Positions 26,117 to 35,053 of a stretch of 64,000 nt of DNA are shown here, piece by piece. The stretch comes from an uncultured Winogradskyella sp. (GTDB taxonomy: Bacteria > Bacteroidota > Bacteroidia > Flavobacteriales > Flavobacteriaceae): assembly GCF_947501905.1 (NCBI RefSeq), contig NZ_CANMXL010000004.1:493560-557559 (forward strand). The letters run 5' to 3'. Every line of letters begins with the position of its first letter. Position 1 is the stretch's first letter. The translations under genes were made by a program, and so were the position numbers. Below the pieces are notes generated by a model. The model worked only from the letters and a program-made list of their open reading frames with translations. It made no database searches and was not told where the DNA came from.

Positions 26117-27022
26117 ATGAAAAAAGTCTTACTTCTATTTATTATTCTGCTTGGATTAACTTCTTGTAAAGAAAATACAGAAAAGCAAACAACATCAGAT
26201 GAAACATCAAATACTATTGAAAATTCTGCAGAAATGACAGAAGAGCAAAAGGATTTGAAAAAGAGCGCGATACCAATTAAGAGCTTATCAAAATTGAGCA
26301 ACAAGATATACGATGAAATTGCAAATTTTGAAATATTAATGATTGGCGAAATGCACGGAACAATTGAACCTGCTGAATTTGCTTATGGACTATGTGAACT
26401 GATTGCTAAACACGAAGGCAGTGTGATAATGGCTATGGAAATTCGTGCTTCACTTATGAATAACTTGTCAAACGAGATGTCAATTTCCGAGTTAAAAGAA
26501 TTGGATTTCTTTCGTGGAAAAAATTTTGACGGTAGAAATGGTGTAGCATGGCTTGATTTAGTATACAAGAGCATTAAAAATGATGGAATTATTTTAAAAT
26601 TCATTGATAATCCTTACCCATCTTCACCCAGAGACTCATCCATGTACAGGGAAATACGCAACATCCATAATAAACATCCAAACACTAAAATAGTTACTCT
26701 AACTGGCAATGCACATAATTCTTTTATACCTCTTTTCAACAAAAAGAGAATCGGAGGATACTTGTTAAAGGATACTGTTAATTTTGATTCTAAAAAAATC
26801 ATGTCCATTAATCATGCATTTAGTGAGGGAAATATGTTAAATAACGACCTTACCGGATTAAAAATGAGAACTATTGAAAGAAAGGAAAATATTTATAATA
26901 CTACCTTATCTCATGAAATGTTTTTATATAGGAAATTGCCTCAAGAACTAAATCGATGTACACATATCTTATATACTGATAAAGTAACGGCTTCAGGAAT
27001 AATTAAAAAAGATGATAGGTAA
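26117..27022 (+). CDS. lipoprotein resembling ChaN/erythromycin-esterase-like proteins
   Basis: 301 residues with a clear lipobox LTSC (Cys about residue 17). After a Thr/Glu-rich linker, ILMIGEMHGTIEPAEFAYGL and the later TKIVTLTGNAHN resemble the EreA/ChaN superfamily, in which these His/Glu residues line the active or metal site. The substrate cannot be inferred. Array A cassette 2: flanked by GTTGTAGCCA and its exact complement TGGCTACAAC. Bases 27023-27120 between stop and site look non-coding. Confidence 0.72.
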   Translation: MKKVLLLFIILLGLTSCKENTEKQTTSDETSNTIENSAEMTEEQKDLKKSAIPIKSLSKLSNKIYDEIANFEILMIGEMHGTIEPAEFAYGLCELIAKHEGSVIMAMEIRASLMNNLSNEMSISELKELDFFRGKNFDGRNGVAWLDLVYKSIKNDGIILKFIDNPYPSSPRDSSMYREIRNIHNKHPNTKIVTLTGNAHNSFIPLFNKKRIGGYLLKDTVNFDSKKIMSINHAFSEGNMLNNDLTGLKMRTIERKENIYNTTLSHEMFLYRKLPQELNRCTHILYTDKVTASGIIKKDDR

Positions 27023-27121
27023 TGATAGTATATATATCTTTTACGGAAAAATCGACTTGGTAAAACTAACTCAAGAACATAGAATTACAAACAGAAAATC
27101 CAATAAATCGAATAAAATAAC

Positions 27122-27257
27122 TGGCTACAACAACGTATCTAATTAATGTTTTGTTCTCGCCTACTTACGAAAATCCTAGCGGATTTTCTATTCGGTTTGT
27201 ATTTGCTAAATTAGTTGTGAAACGCGCCACTAATCATACACAAAACCGTTGTGCATA
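27122..27257 (+). repeat. attC-like site A2
   Basis: TGGCTACAAC-AACGTAT on the left, CATACACAAAACC-GTTGTGCATA on the right. A central hairpin GAAAATCC/GGATTTTC forms the variable tip. The left end is the exact complement of the GTTGTAGCCA that opens cassette 2. Confidence 0.72.
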
Positions 27258-27268
27258 ATGTCCCAAAA

Positions 27269-27757
27269 ATGAAAACAGAAAGAATAATCGGAATTATTTG
27301 GCTTATCTGTGGAATTCTTTTTTTGTTCCAAGGATTAAGTTATTTATATAAATATTCGATACCAAATGTTTTGTGGTTTGTTATGGTTCCAATTGTAATA
27401 ACTTACACCAAAATTTTTTGCGGAATTATATGCTTAAAGATTGGAGTTGAATTCGTCAAAGAAAAATCTGAAAATAATCACCTTATATTACCTCTGACTT
27501 TTCTTGTTATTCTCTATTTGACAATCGATTTAATACAGTTTGGGACTTCTACAATTTACTATTCTGGAGAAAATTTATTGTTATTAATTTTAGTTGCTTT
27601 CTCAATTTATAAATTAAAAAACAAAATCGGAATTACTAAACTGACTGAAAAACTGAAAGTAAAAAAAATAAAGATAATTGGAATTTTATTGTTAGGATTT
27701 TCGCCTTACTTGTTGGCTGAATTGACTTACTATGAATTATTCAGTTTCTTGCACTGA
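27269..27757 (+). CDS. cassette membrane protein, array A cassette 3
   Basis: 162 residues from ATG 27269; the GTG at 27251 lies within the attC-like site and is an unlikely start. Four to five hydrophobic segments (residues 5-25, 32-55, 72-92, 98-115, 138-158) and a Lys-rich loop (KLTEKLKVKKIK). No family recognised. Flanked by GTTGTGCATA and the exact complement TATGCACAAC, the cassette ends. Confidence 0.7.
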   Translation: MKTERIIGIIWLICGILFLFQGLSYLYKYSIPNVLWFVMVPIVITYTKIFCGIICLKIGVEFVKEKSENNHLILPLTFLVILYLTIDLIQFGTSTIYYSGENLLLLILVAFSIYKLKNKIGITKLTEKLKVKKIKIIGILLLGFSPYLLAELTYYELFSFLH

Positions 27758-27768
27758 AAGAAAAACAC

Positions 27769-27908
27769 TATGCACAACACCGTGTATAGTTAATTGCTAG
27801 AGTTTCTGTCTGGCTTATCGGAAAATTCTCCGAATTTCCCTCAGACTCGCACCCTTTTGCTATCTTTAGTCGCAAAGCAACTAACCATACACAAACACGT
27901 TGTGCATA
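27769..27908 (+). repeat. attC-like site A3
   Basis: TATGCACAAC-ACCGTGTATAG on the left and CATACACAAACAC-GTTGTGCATA on the right, with a GGAAAATTC/GAATTTCC hairpin between. Both outer motifs are the same here, so cassettes 3 and 4 share the terminal sequence. Confidence 0.72.
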
Positions 27909-27929
27909 ATATTAAAAAAACATGCTGTC

Positions 27930-28448
27930 ATGATGACACCGCGAAAACCTCAAGCAAAAGAATCAAGTGAATATTTTAAACGATATATTAATTTGGTGGA
28001 AACTGAAAATATTGTTGCTGCTTTAAAAAATCAGCTAACAGATATCGAGCAGTTTTTTAAAGAATGGCCCAGAAATAAATGGGATTATGCATACACCGAA
28101 GGAAAATGGACCATAAAAGAGCTCTTAATTCATATGATGGATGCAGAAAGAATCTTAGCCTATAGAGCCCTTCGTATTGCGCGAAATGATGCGACCTCAT
28201 TACCTGGGTTTGATCAAGATGAATTTGCGCCTTTTATGAATGCAGCTAATCGTTCAGCTGAATCCATTATGAGTGAATATCGAGCCGTTCGTATGGCAAC
28301 AATTGCTTTAATTGAAAATTTAGATGATGTCGCCTTGTCTAGGATTGGTAAGGCAAGTAATGCTCCTGCTTCACCTTTGGCGCTGGCTTTTATCATTGCA
28401 GGACACGAGATACATCACATGAATGTCGTTAGAAAAAAATATGTTTAA
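27930..28448 (+). CDS. DinB-superfamily protein
   Basis: 172 residues from ATG 27930 (ATG 27933 also possible; upstream TTG lies in the attC-like site). A DinB four-helix pattern with the metal-binding histidines: WTIKELLIHMMDAERILAYR (one His) and AGHEIHHMNVV (two His). Members are metal-dependent thiol transferases or hydrolases of various roles. It carries the array A right-hand motif upstream but no matching site directly downstream; its cassette may include the next genes or have lost its end. Confidence 0.88.
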   Translation: MMTPRKPQAKESSEYFKRYINLVETENIVAALKNQLTDIEQFFKEWPRNKWDYAYTEGKWTIKELLIHMMDAERILAYRALRIARNDATSLPGFDQDEFAPFMNAANRSAESIMSEYRAVRMATIALIENLDDVALSRIGKASNAPASPLALAFIIAGHEIHHMNVVRKKYV

Positions 28449-28457
28449 TCGTCGAAT

Positions 28458-28961
28458 ATGGACATGAATACAAAAGCAAATACTACGCTTATCGAAATTA
28501 AAAACTTTGATTTTTTAATAGGAAAATGGAATGTACAAAACAAAAAACTTAAAGAACGACTGAAAAACTGTAATGAATGGATTGAATTTCCTGCAAAAAT
28601 GGAAACAAAACCGTTTCTTAATGGATTAGGTTTAATGGACGAAATGAAATCATCTCATTTTGGAGACGATTTTATCGGATTTAGTATAAGAATGGTTAAT
28701 CCTAAAACAAATATTTGGACAATTTATTGGGCTGACACATCAAGTCCCGAAAACTATCTAAAAGAACAAGTTGTTGGAGAATTTAAAAATGGGATTGGAG
28801 CGTTTTATGGTAAAGAAAAGTATAAAGGAAAAGAATATAAATTACGGTTTACTTGGAAGAAACAATCTGAAAATACGGCTCTTTGGGAACAAGCCTATTT
28901 TGATGAAAAAGCAACGGAGTGGGAAACAAACTGGACAATGAAATTTACAAGAGAAAATTAA
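28458..28961 (+). CDS. DUF1579/lipocalin-like hypothetical protein
   Basis: 167 residues, soluble and beta-rich, with FDFLIGKWNVQNKKLKERL, GDDFIGFSIRMVNPKT and WTIYWADTSSPE, which resemble DUF1579-type proteins. A start two codons later (MNTK) is equally possible. It begins 9 bp after the DinB-family gene, suggesting cotranscription. The role is unknown. Confidence 0.75.
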   Translation: MDMNTKANTTLIEIKNFDFLIGKWNVQNKKLKERLKNCNEWIEFPAKMETKPFLNGLGLMDEMKSSHFGDDFIGFSIRMVNPKTNIWTIYWADTSSPENYLKEQVVGEFKNGIGAFYGKEKYKGKEYKLRFTWKKQSENTALWEQAYFDEKATEWETNWTMKFTREN

Positions 28962-28989
28962 GTGATAAATACTACACACAACATTAATT

Positions 28990-29424
28990 ATGGATACTAT
29001 TAACTGGCTTTCGATGATTCTTTCTTCTATAACCCCAATGGGCATAGGACTGGCTTACTTTCATAAAAATGCATTTGGTAAAGTTTGGTCAGATTCAATA
29101 GGTGCTTCAGATAAAAAATTGAATAAGATTACACTTATAATTATATCTCTTATTCTTTCCTTTTTTCTTTCGTTTTTCTTATTAAATTTCAACAATAGTG
29201 GCATTAATCAAGAAGGAGATTTTGACACGTTTGGCCATGGTGTCTGGCATGGCGTATTTATTGCCATTACTGTAGTTACACCAGTTGTTGTTATTACTGG
29301 AATATTTGCGCGTAATCGCTGGAAAAACATGTTGATTATGATACTTTATTGGATTATAACACTCGCATTAATGGGAGGAATTTTGGACGCTATGAATCAC
29401 TGGGAAAATGTTATAGTCCCTTAA
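28990..29424 (+). CDS. four-helix membrane protein
   Basis: 144 residues with helices at about 5-22, 42-64, 80-104 and 110-130; the third span contains GHGVWHGVFIAITVV with closely spaced His residues. No family with a known role recognised. It follows the DUF1579-like gene by 28 bp and precedes a decayed attC-like site. Confidence 0.7.
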   Translation: MDTINWLSMILSSITPMGIGLAYFHKNAFGKVWSDSIGASDKKLNKITLIIISLILSFFLSFFLLNFNNSGINQEGDFDTFGHGVWHGVFIAITVVTPVVVITGIFARNRWKNMLIMILYWIITLALMGGILDAMNHWENVIVP

Positions 29425-29478
29425 GATTTTATTACGCTAAGCACTGCAAAAAAATCTATCACGTGTAACTAATAACAG

Positions 29479-29568
29479 TAGCTAACAACATGTGTAATCC
29501 ATAGCTACTCTATTACTTCAAAGAATATTTACTACTTTTAATTCGTACTGATTCCGTTGGTCATAATC
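29479..29568 (+). repeat. degenerate attC-like site A4
   Basis: TAGCTAAC-AACATGTGTAATCC on the left resembles the standard left arm; GATTCC-GTTGGTCATAATC on the right resembles a right end. Its outer motifs match neither neighbour, so the site seems eroded. Confidence 0.4.
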
Positions 29569-29580
29569 AAAATAAAATTA

Positions 29581-30267
29581 ATGAAAAACATACTAACATT
29601 TATCTGTCTCTTATTTTTAATGTTTAGTGACGCTCAAAATTCATTTCCTAATGATTTAGTCCCTATGGGACTAAAAGGAAAAGTAAAAAAAATGAGACAA
29701 AAATCCATTAATAAAGGAGCGAAACCGTATCTATTAGATGAAACCTTCTTTTTTGATAAAGATGGCTATTTGGAGAAGATAGAACATCATACGTTACCAC
29801 AGGTAAACATCGAAAGGAAATCTTTAGGGAGACTTACAATCTTTTCTTTTATTAATGATGATTCAAGACTTGGAGTAACATTTGGCGAGACCGATAATGA
29901 TACGATTAAAGTTCAAAGAATTAGACTATTAAATGACAAAACAATAAAAATCCAAGAGAAACAAATCTGGAATAAAGATTATGAAAGTGAAATTATACAT
30001 AAGCTGGATTCATCAAATAAATTAGTAGAGTCGGAAACAACAGTATTCAAAGGAAAATCAAAAAATATTCTTTTCAATTATTCATGTAAGTTTATATATA
30101 AAAACAGTTTAATCAAAGAAATAATAACTAAAAGTAATGGGGTAATAAACAAAACTCAAATTGATAATGAAAAGTTAGATGATTATGAGAATTTTACTTT
30201 TCGAAATCATATAAGTGAAAGTGGGACTATTATGTTCACTGAAGAAAGAGAAATTGAATACTATTAA
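29581..30267 (+). CDS. secreted hypothetical protein
   Basis: 228 residues from ATG 29581, which places a signal peptide (ILTFICLLFLMFSDAQ) at the N-terminus; the frame is open 24 bp further upstream. The mature part is beta-rich with many Lys and Asp residues (LKGKVKKMRQKS, FFFDKDGYLEKIEHH), like the repeats of periplasmic beta-propeller or YD-like wall proteins, but no family is certain. Preceded by the degenerate site GTTGGTCATAA. Confidence 0.7.
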   Translation: MKNILTFICLLFLMFSDAQNSFPNDLVPMGLKGKVKKMRQKSINKGAKPYLLDETFFFDKDGYLEKIEHHTLPQVNIERKSLGRLTIFSFINDDSRLGVTFGETDNDTIKVQRIRLLNDKTIKIQEKQIWNKDYESEIIHKLDSSNKLVESETTVFKGKSKNILFNYSCKFIYKNSLIKEIITKSNGVINKTQIDNEKLDDYENFTFRNHISESGTIMFTEEREIEYY

Positions 30268-30322
30268 AACTATGCCATACACAACCATCTTACCAAACGT
30301 TTGAGCAAAAAACAGAAACTTA

Positions 30323-30832
30323 ATGACAAAAAAAGAGCCCAAAGAAATATTTTATAAATCTCTTATTGCCTGTATTGCTATCGTAGGATTTGGAATTTAC
30401 TTATCGATTAGAGGAAGTAAAGAAAAAACTGAATTTGAAAACGTGACTGGTAAAATAGATTATTTCGACAAAACATTTCAAGAAATAAATTATAGGAATA
30501 AAGGAAATCACCGATTTATACATATTGCGGACTTTCCGCTTATATTTGACATATTTGTTGGAAAAGAGACAGGAGATTTCAGTCCTAAATTTGAACAATT
30601 GGATAAACTGAAAATTGGAGATGAAATTACTGTTTATCACGCTGATAAAACACCACTTCAGCGAAACAGAGATTTGAGGTTTAATAAAACTGTACAATTC
30701 ATTGACAAAGACGGAGAAGCATATTTTATTCGTGGAAATAAAGACAAATTTGGAGGATATATACTTGGAGGAATTGGAATTTTATTTGGAATTACACTTC
30801 TTATTTTAAAACAAGCTGGAAAAATAAAATAG
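30323..30832 (+). CDS. two-span membrane protein, DUF3592-like layout
   Basis: 169 residues: a helix at about 12-30, a soluble beta-rich domain (residues 40-130, with TGKIDYFDKTFQEI and KIGDEITVYHADKTP), and a C-terminal helix (about 140-162). The layout resembles DUF3592-type proteins. No enzymatic motif. Possibly a further cassette gene: the upstream bases CATACACAACC and ACGTTTGAG look like remnants of a right-hand arm. Confidence 0.7.
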   Translation: MTKKEPKEIFYKSLIACIAIVGFGIYLSIRGSKEKTEFENVTGKIDYFDKTFQEINYRNKGNHRFIHIADFPLIFDIFVGKETGDFSPKFEQLDKLKIGDEITVYHADKTPLQRNRDLRFNKTVQFIDKDGEAYFIRGNKDKFGGYILGGIGILFGITLLILKQAGKIK

Positions 30833-30912
30833 ACAAACATTAATAATATCCAAACATAATAATCAACTGGTTTATATAACTTTAAAGAACTAATTATAAA
30901 AATCAAATCGAT

Positions 30913-31278
30913 ATGAATACATGGGACGTAGCTAAAAAATGGAAAGAAATGTGCGAGCAAGGTAAAAACTTGGAATGCATTAACGAGCTATACGCAGAAA
31001 ATGTGGTAAGCAAAGAAATGCCTGGCATGCCAGGAGAAATAATAGAAGGACGACAAAACGTATGGGATAAAAGTAAAGAATGGTTAGAATCTGTTGAAGA
31101 TTTTCATGCTAGTAGTATCAGCGAGCCTGTTGTAGCCGGTAATTTCTTTACTGCCAAAATGGGCTTTGACTGTACATTTAAAGACCGAGGGAGACAACAA
31201 ATGGAAGAAGTCTGTGTCTATGAAGTTAAAGATGGAAAAATTGCAAGTGAGCAGTATTTTTATTCTATGCCCTCTTAA
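30913..31278 (+). CDS. SnoaL/NTF2-like domain protein
   Basis: 121 residues with the NTF2-like cone pattern (AKKWKEMCEQGKNLECINELYAEN in parts, EIIEGRQNVWDKSKEW, GNFFTAKMGFDCTFKDRGR, EEVCVYEVKDGKIASEQYFY). Many such proteins are small-molecule isomerases or ligand-binding proteins. No catalytic assignment can be made. A strong terminator follows. Confidence 0.85.
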   Translation: MNTWDVAKKWKEMCEQGKNLECINELYAENVVSKEMPGMPGEIIEGRQNVWDKSKEWLESVEDFHASSISEPVVAGNFFTAKMGFDCTFKDRGRQQMEEVCVYEVKDGKIASEQYFYSMPS

Positions 31279-31293
31279 GAGAACAAACCATAT

Positions 31294-31325
31294 AAAAAGC
31301 TTCAAGATCTCTTGAAGCTTTTTTG
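31294..31325 (+). terminator. rho-independent terminator
   Basis: AAAAGCTTCAAGA / TCTTGAAGCTTTT perfect stem with a 2-base loop and a T-run, 16 bp after the SnoaL-like stop. Confidence 0.9.
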
Positions 31326-31401
31326 TTTAATTAAATTTATTTCTAAACTGTAACATTTAAGTTTTTATACACTCTTTTTACATATCAATCAATCAAAAAT
31401 C

Positions 31402-32013
31402 ATGTACAAAAAACTCTCTTGGATTCTATTAGGTATCCTATCATCAGCCATAGGCTTATATCCTATAATTTATTTCATCATCGATAGGCGCTTCGGATTA
31501 TTAAGTTCTAAGTCTAATGAGCTGTTAACGGATACGCTATGGAATGTTGCATTTTACGGGCATATTGTTTTTGGAGGCATTACATTACTTATAGGGTGGC
31601 TACAATTCAACAAAAAACTTAGAAACAAAAATCTAAAGCTGCATAGAAATATTGGTAAGGCATATATAATTTCTGTTATCATAAGCGGTAGTTGTGGTGT
31701 ATACATTGCCTTTTTTGCAACTGGCGGTATGGTAAGTGCTATCGGTTTTCTCTCTCTTGCAATTATATGGCTAACCTCAACACTGTGGGCACTTAAAGCT
31801 ATAAAGAATAAAAATATACAGCTACACCAAAAACTAATGGTTTATAGCTATGCGGCTTGTTTCTCAGCTGTTACTTTAAGGATTTGGTTGCCAATTCTTA
31901 TTTCTACTATTGGTTTTAGTAAAGGCTATCCAATTGTGGCATGGCTAGCTTGGGTGCCAAATATAATTGTAGCCTACTTTATAGTGAATAAAAAAAGCTT
32001 CAAGAAATCTTAA
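31402..32013 (+). CDS. DUF2306 membrane protein
   Basis: 203 residues with six to seven predicted helices. The pattern FYGHIVFGGITLLIGWLQF, LKLHRNIGKAYI and QLHQKLMVYSYAACFSAVTLR, with His residues at helix ends, is that of DUF2306, a heme/cytochrome-b561-like membrane family of unknown role. Monocistronic between two terminators. Confidence 0.88.
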   Translation: MYKKLSWILLGILSSAIGLYPIIYFIIDRRFGLLSSKSNELLTDTLWNVAFYGHIVFGGITLLIGWLQFNKKLRNKNLKLHRNIGKAYIISVIISGSCGVYIAFFATGGMVSAIGFLSLAIIWLTSTLWALKAIKNKNIQLHQKLMVYSYAACFSAVTLRIWLPILISTIGFSKGYPIVAWLAWVPNIIVAYFIVNKKSFKKS

Positions 32014-32022
32014 AGCTTTTAC
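31989..32022. terminator. terminator overlapping the DUF2306 stop, convergent with murA
   Basis: Imperfect stem AAAAAAGCTTCAAGA / TCTTAAAGCTTTT ending in a T-rich run; it begins within the last codons of the DUF2306 gene. Confidence 0.65.
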
Positions 32023-32045
32023 TTTTATAATTATCGGAGAGATTC

Positions 32046-33362
32046 CTAATTTCCTTCTAGTCGTTCAATTTTAGCGCCAATAGCACGTAAACGTCCGTCT
32101 ATGTTTTCGTAACCTCTATCGATTTGTTCGATATTATGGATGGTCGATGTACCTTTAGCAGAAAGTGCAGCAATTAGCAACGATACACCTGCTCTAATAT
32201 CTGGAGATGTCATTGTTGTTGCCTTCAATTGCGATTTAAAATCATGACCAATAATAGTCGCTCTGTGCGGGTCGCAAAGAATAATTTTCGCACCCATGTC
32301 AATCAGTTTATCTACAAAAAACAAACGACTTTCAAACATCTTCTGATGCACAACAGCTTCGCCTCTTGCTTGTATTAACACCGTCAATACAATACTCAAT
32401 AAATCTGGTGTAAATCCTGGCCAAGGCGCATCAGCAATGGTGAGAATAGAACCGTCAATATAACTTTGTATTTCGTAACCGTCTTTGTGAGCAGGAATAA
32501 AAATATCATCGCCTTTACGCTCAACCGTTATTCCTATTTTTCTAAAAACACTTGGTATAACGCCTAGGTCATCCCAACTTACGTTTTTAATGGTCAGCTC
32601 ACTCTTTGTCATAGCAGCTAGACCTATCCAACTACCAATTTCTATCATGTCTGGAAGCATTCTGTGCTCAGTTCCACCTAAACTATCAACACCTTCAATC
32701 TTCAACATATTAGAGCCTACACCAGTAATTTTAGCACCCATTCTATTCAGCATTTTACAAAGCTGTTGCAAATAAGGTTCGCAAGCAGCATTGTAAATAG
32801 TGGTTTCACCTTTTGCTAAAACTGCAGCCATTACAATATTTGCTGTACCAGTAACTGAAGCTTCATCTAAAAGCATATACGTCCCTTTTAGCTCCTCTGC
32901 CTCAACACCATAGAAATAATCTTCTCTGTTGTATCTAAATTTTGCGCCTAGATTAATAAAACCTTCAAAATGCGTATCTAATCGTCTACGACCTATTTTA
33001 TCGCCACCAGGCTTAGGAATGTATCCTTTTCCAAAACGCGCTAATAATGGGCCTACAATCATAATAGAACCTCTAAGTCCACGACCTTCAACTTTGAAAG
33101 CTTCAGATTCTAAATATTCTAAATTGACATTTTCTGCTTTAAATGAATACTTGTTTGGTCCAAGTTTATGAACTTCAACACCAAGGTTACTCAATAATTT
33201 AATAAGCTTATTAACATCAACAATATCAGGAATATTGTCAATAGTAATTGTCTCTGGTGTTAATAATACGGCACATAATATCTGTAATGCTTCGTTTTTT
33301 GCGCCTTGCGGTGTGATATCTCCCTTGAGTTGATGGCCACCTTCTATTTTAAATGTTCCCAT
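32046..33362 (-). CDS. murA: UDP-N-acetylglucosamine 1-carboxyvinyltransferase
   Basis: 438 residues, full length for MurA, catalysing the first committed step of peptidoglycan synthesis from PEP and UDP-GlcNAc. K22 and N23 (AKNEAL) and RGLRGSIMIVGPLLARFG are conserved. The active-site loop reads PGGDKIGRRRLD: Asp121 replaces the usual Cys that fosfomycin alkylates. This natural Asp form is known from some other bacteria and makes the enzyme insensitive to fosfomycin. It starts 6 bp after the DUF4290 gene and is probably cotranscribed with it. Confidence 0.96.
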   Translation of the reverse strand: MGTFKIEGGHQLKGDITPQGAKNEALQILCAVLLTPETITIDNIPDIVDVNKLIKLLSNLGVEVHKLGPNKYSFKAENVNLEYLESEAFKVEGRGLRGSIMIVGPLLARFGKGYIPKPGGDKIGRRRLDTHFEGFINLGAKFRYNREDYFYGVEAEELKGTYMLLDEASVTGTANIVMAAVLAKGETTIYNAACEPYLQQLCKMLNRMGAKITGVGSNMLKIEGVDSLGGTEHRMLPDMIEIGSWIGLAAMTKSELTIKNVSWDDLGVIPSVFRKIGITVERKGDDIFIPAHKDGYEIQSYIDGSILTIADAPWPGFTPDLLSIVLTVLIQARGEAVVHQKMFESRLFFVDKLIDMGAKIILCDPHRATIIGHDFKSQLKATTMTSPDIRAGVSLLIAALSAKGTSTIHNIEQIDRGYENIDGRLRAIGAKIERLEGN

Positions 33363-33368
33363 ACGTTT

Positions 33369-34019
33369 TTAGTAACGTTTTCTATTGTTGGAATATTTCT
33401 TCTTGTTATTACTCTTCTTATTACTACTCTTATTTCCGTATTTAGACTTAGTACGTAATAAGCTGCTAGAATCTGTTAAATCGTCTTCGCTATCTTTAAG
33501 GTTAAGTTTTCCGTTAGACAGCTCAAAAAGATGATCAAAAATTACCGTATCTTCAACAGTATCTTTGTTCCAGTTTAAGAAACACTTTTTCATATGATTT
33601 GCTATCGTATATACGAGCGCTTCTTTCATTTCGCCTTCTTCCCAAGTAATCGCAACATCTATCATCGTTTTTATATTGTTGCCATAAAAACGGTATTTTG
33701 GATGGTTTTGAGGATACTCTAATGGCTCTGGACGTGCATGAATGACTTCTCGCTCTGGCTTGTCATAAGGTGAGTCTACATCTATATCAAAATCAGCCAT
33801 GATAAATAACTGATCCCAAAGTTTATGCTGAAAATCTGGAACGTCTCTTAAATGCGGTTGCAAATTACCCATCACTGAGATGATTGCTTTTGCTAATTTA
33901 TTGCGTTCTTCTTTTGTTTCGCGTGATTTTGCATGATTAATCATCTTTTGCAGATGACGCCCATATTCTGGAATAATTAAATGCTCACGCTCTGTATTGT
34001 ATTCTAAATCGTCTATCAA
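33369..34019 (-). CDS. DUF4290 domain protein
   Basis: 216 residues. LEYNTEREHLIIPEYGRHLQKMI at the N-terminus (in parts) and HPKYRFYGNNIKTMIDVA are the DUF4290 signature of Bacteroidota. The C-terminal 35 residues are a Lys/Asn/Ser-rich basic tail (KSSNKKSNNKKKYSNNRKRY) that may contact nucleic acid or envelope polymers. It is the first gene of a two-gene unit with murA, an arrangement that suggests a cell-envelope or growth role. Confidence 0.88.
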   Translation of the reverse strand: MIDDLEYNTEREHLIIPEYGRHLQKMINHAKSRETKEERNKLAKAIISVMGNLQPHLRDVPDFQHKLWDQLFIMADFDIDVDSPYDKPEREVIHARPEPLEYPQNHPKYRFYGNNIKTMIDVAITWEEGEMKEALVYTIANHMKKCFLNWNKDTVEDTVIFDHLFELSNGKLNLKDSEDDLTDSSSLLRTKSKYGNKSSNKKSNNKKKYSNNRKRY

Positions 34020-34107
34020 AATTGTAAAAATGTGTAGTAAATAATGTGCAAACCTGTAGTTACTGGTTCTGTCGCAAAGTACAAAAATTTAGATACCTAC
34101 ACCAACA

Positions 34108-34401
34108 TTATAAAGAAATAACATCCTCTATTTTTTTGGCCACTTCTTTGTACTTAGTAATTACAGCGTCTGGGTTTTTCATCTTTACGTTAATTGACAC
34201 ACTCGTGTACTTTCCGTTTTTAGATTCTTTTGTTGTTATTACTGCACCTTGATTGTCAAACAAGTTGCTCAATTTTTTAATTTTGGAGGCATCTGTGATT
34301 ACAATAAACTTATACAAATACTCTGAAGGCCATAGGGTCGTGTCTTGTAATTGTATTTTTAGTTTTTTGTAAAATGCTTCTGATTTATCTGATGTACTCA
34401 T
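34108..34401 (-). CDS. DUF493 (YbeD-like) family protein
   Basis: 97 residues from the ATG complementary to 34399-34401 (a TTG two codons earlier is possible). A small ferredoxin-like alpha/beta fold: LYKFIVITDASKIKKLSNLF, SKNGKYTSVSINVKMKNP. DUF493/YbeD proteins resemble ACT-type regulatory domains; the role in Bacteroidota is unknown. It diverges from the adjacent NTPase gene. Confidence 0.85.
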   Translation of the reverse strand: MSTSDKSEAFYKKLKIQLQDTTLWPSEYLYKFIVITDASKIKKLSNLFDNQGAVITTKESKNGKYTSVSINVKMKNPDAVITKYKEVAKKIEDVISL

Positions 34402-34491
34402 AATCAATTTTTGAACTGCAAAGATACAGTTAACTTTATATTTTTCTGTCTAATATTTTATTACGAATTTTACAGCAAAAACATTGCCATT

Positions 34492-35052
34492 TTGAATATA
34501 GAGCGAATAGTAATTACTGGTGGACCTGCCACAGGAAAAACTGCAATAATTGATGATTTAGCATCAAGAGGTCATTACTGTTTTGAAGAAGTTATAAGAA
34601 AGTTAACCGCAAAAGCAAAAGATACGGGAGATATCACCGATTTGCATTCGAACCCTATTGCATTAGTTTCGGACTCTAACGCGTTTAATACTAACCTCAT
34701 TAATCTTAGGATTGATGACTTTAATGACGCTACTATAGCTAAGGAAAAACAGGTGTTTTATGACCGAGGAATTCCTGATGTTTTGGCTTACATGTCTTAC
34801 TTTGATCAGCCTATTAGTGAGGCGTTCAATACCATTTGCAAAACATACAAATACGATAAAATATTTTTATTACCGCCTTGGGAAGCCATTTATACTGACG
34901 ATGGCGAACGATTTGAAACCTTTGAACAAGCTGTAGATATTTACCATAAACTGAAAGAAACATACCAAGAATTTGATTATTCTATAATTGAGGTTCCTTT
35001 TGGTACTATTGAAGAAAGAACCGATTTTATTATTTCTCATACACACCTTTAA
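34492..35052 (+). CDS. AAA_28-type P-loop NTPase/kinase-like protein
   Basis: 186 residues from a TTG at 34492, chosen because the conserved domain starts there: NIERIVITGGPATGKT puts the Walker A motif at residues 10-17. The frame continues upstream to 34411 without an ATG, and that stretch looks non-coding. VFYDRGIPDVLAYM resembles the Walker B/DR motif of the AAA_28 family of small NTPases or kinases. The substrate is unknown. The recQ ATG follows after one base. Confidence 0.8.
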   Translation: MNIERIVITGGPATGKTAIIDDLASRGHYCFEEVIRKLTAKAKDTGDITDLHSNPIALVSDSNAFNTNLINLRIDDFNDATIAKEKQVFYDRGIPDVLAYMSYFDQPISEAFNTICKTYKYDKIFLLPPWEAIYTDDGERFETFEQAVDIYHKLKETYQEFDYSIIEVPFGTIEERTDFIISHTHL

Positions 35053-35053
35053 T

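Larger units (their letters stand above)
25270..29568 (+). mobile_element. array A: integron-like cassette array without integrase
   Basis: Genes on one strand are separated by attC-like palindromes at 25862-26028, 27122-27257 and 27769-27908, with a decayed one at 29479-29568. A lone right-hand motif GTTGTGCAC opens the array at 25270. For the first three cassettes the bases after GTT before the gene are complementary to the bases before AAC after the gene (8/9, 10/10 and 10/10). No recombinase gene is nearby. The 28.4-29.4 kb part holds genes without recognisable sites between them. Confidence 0.65.
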
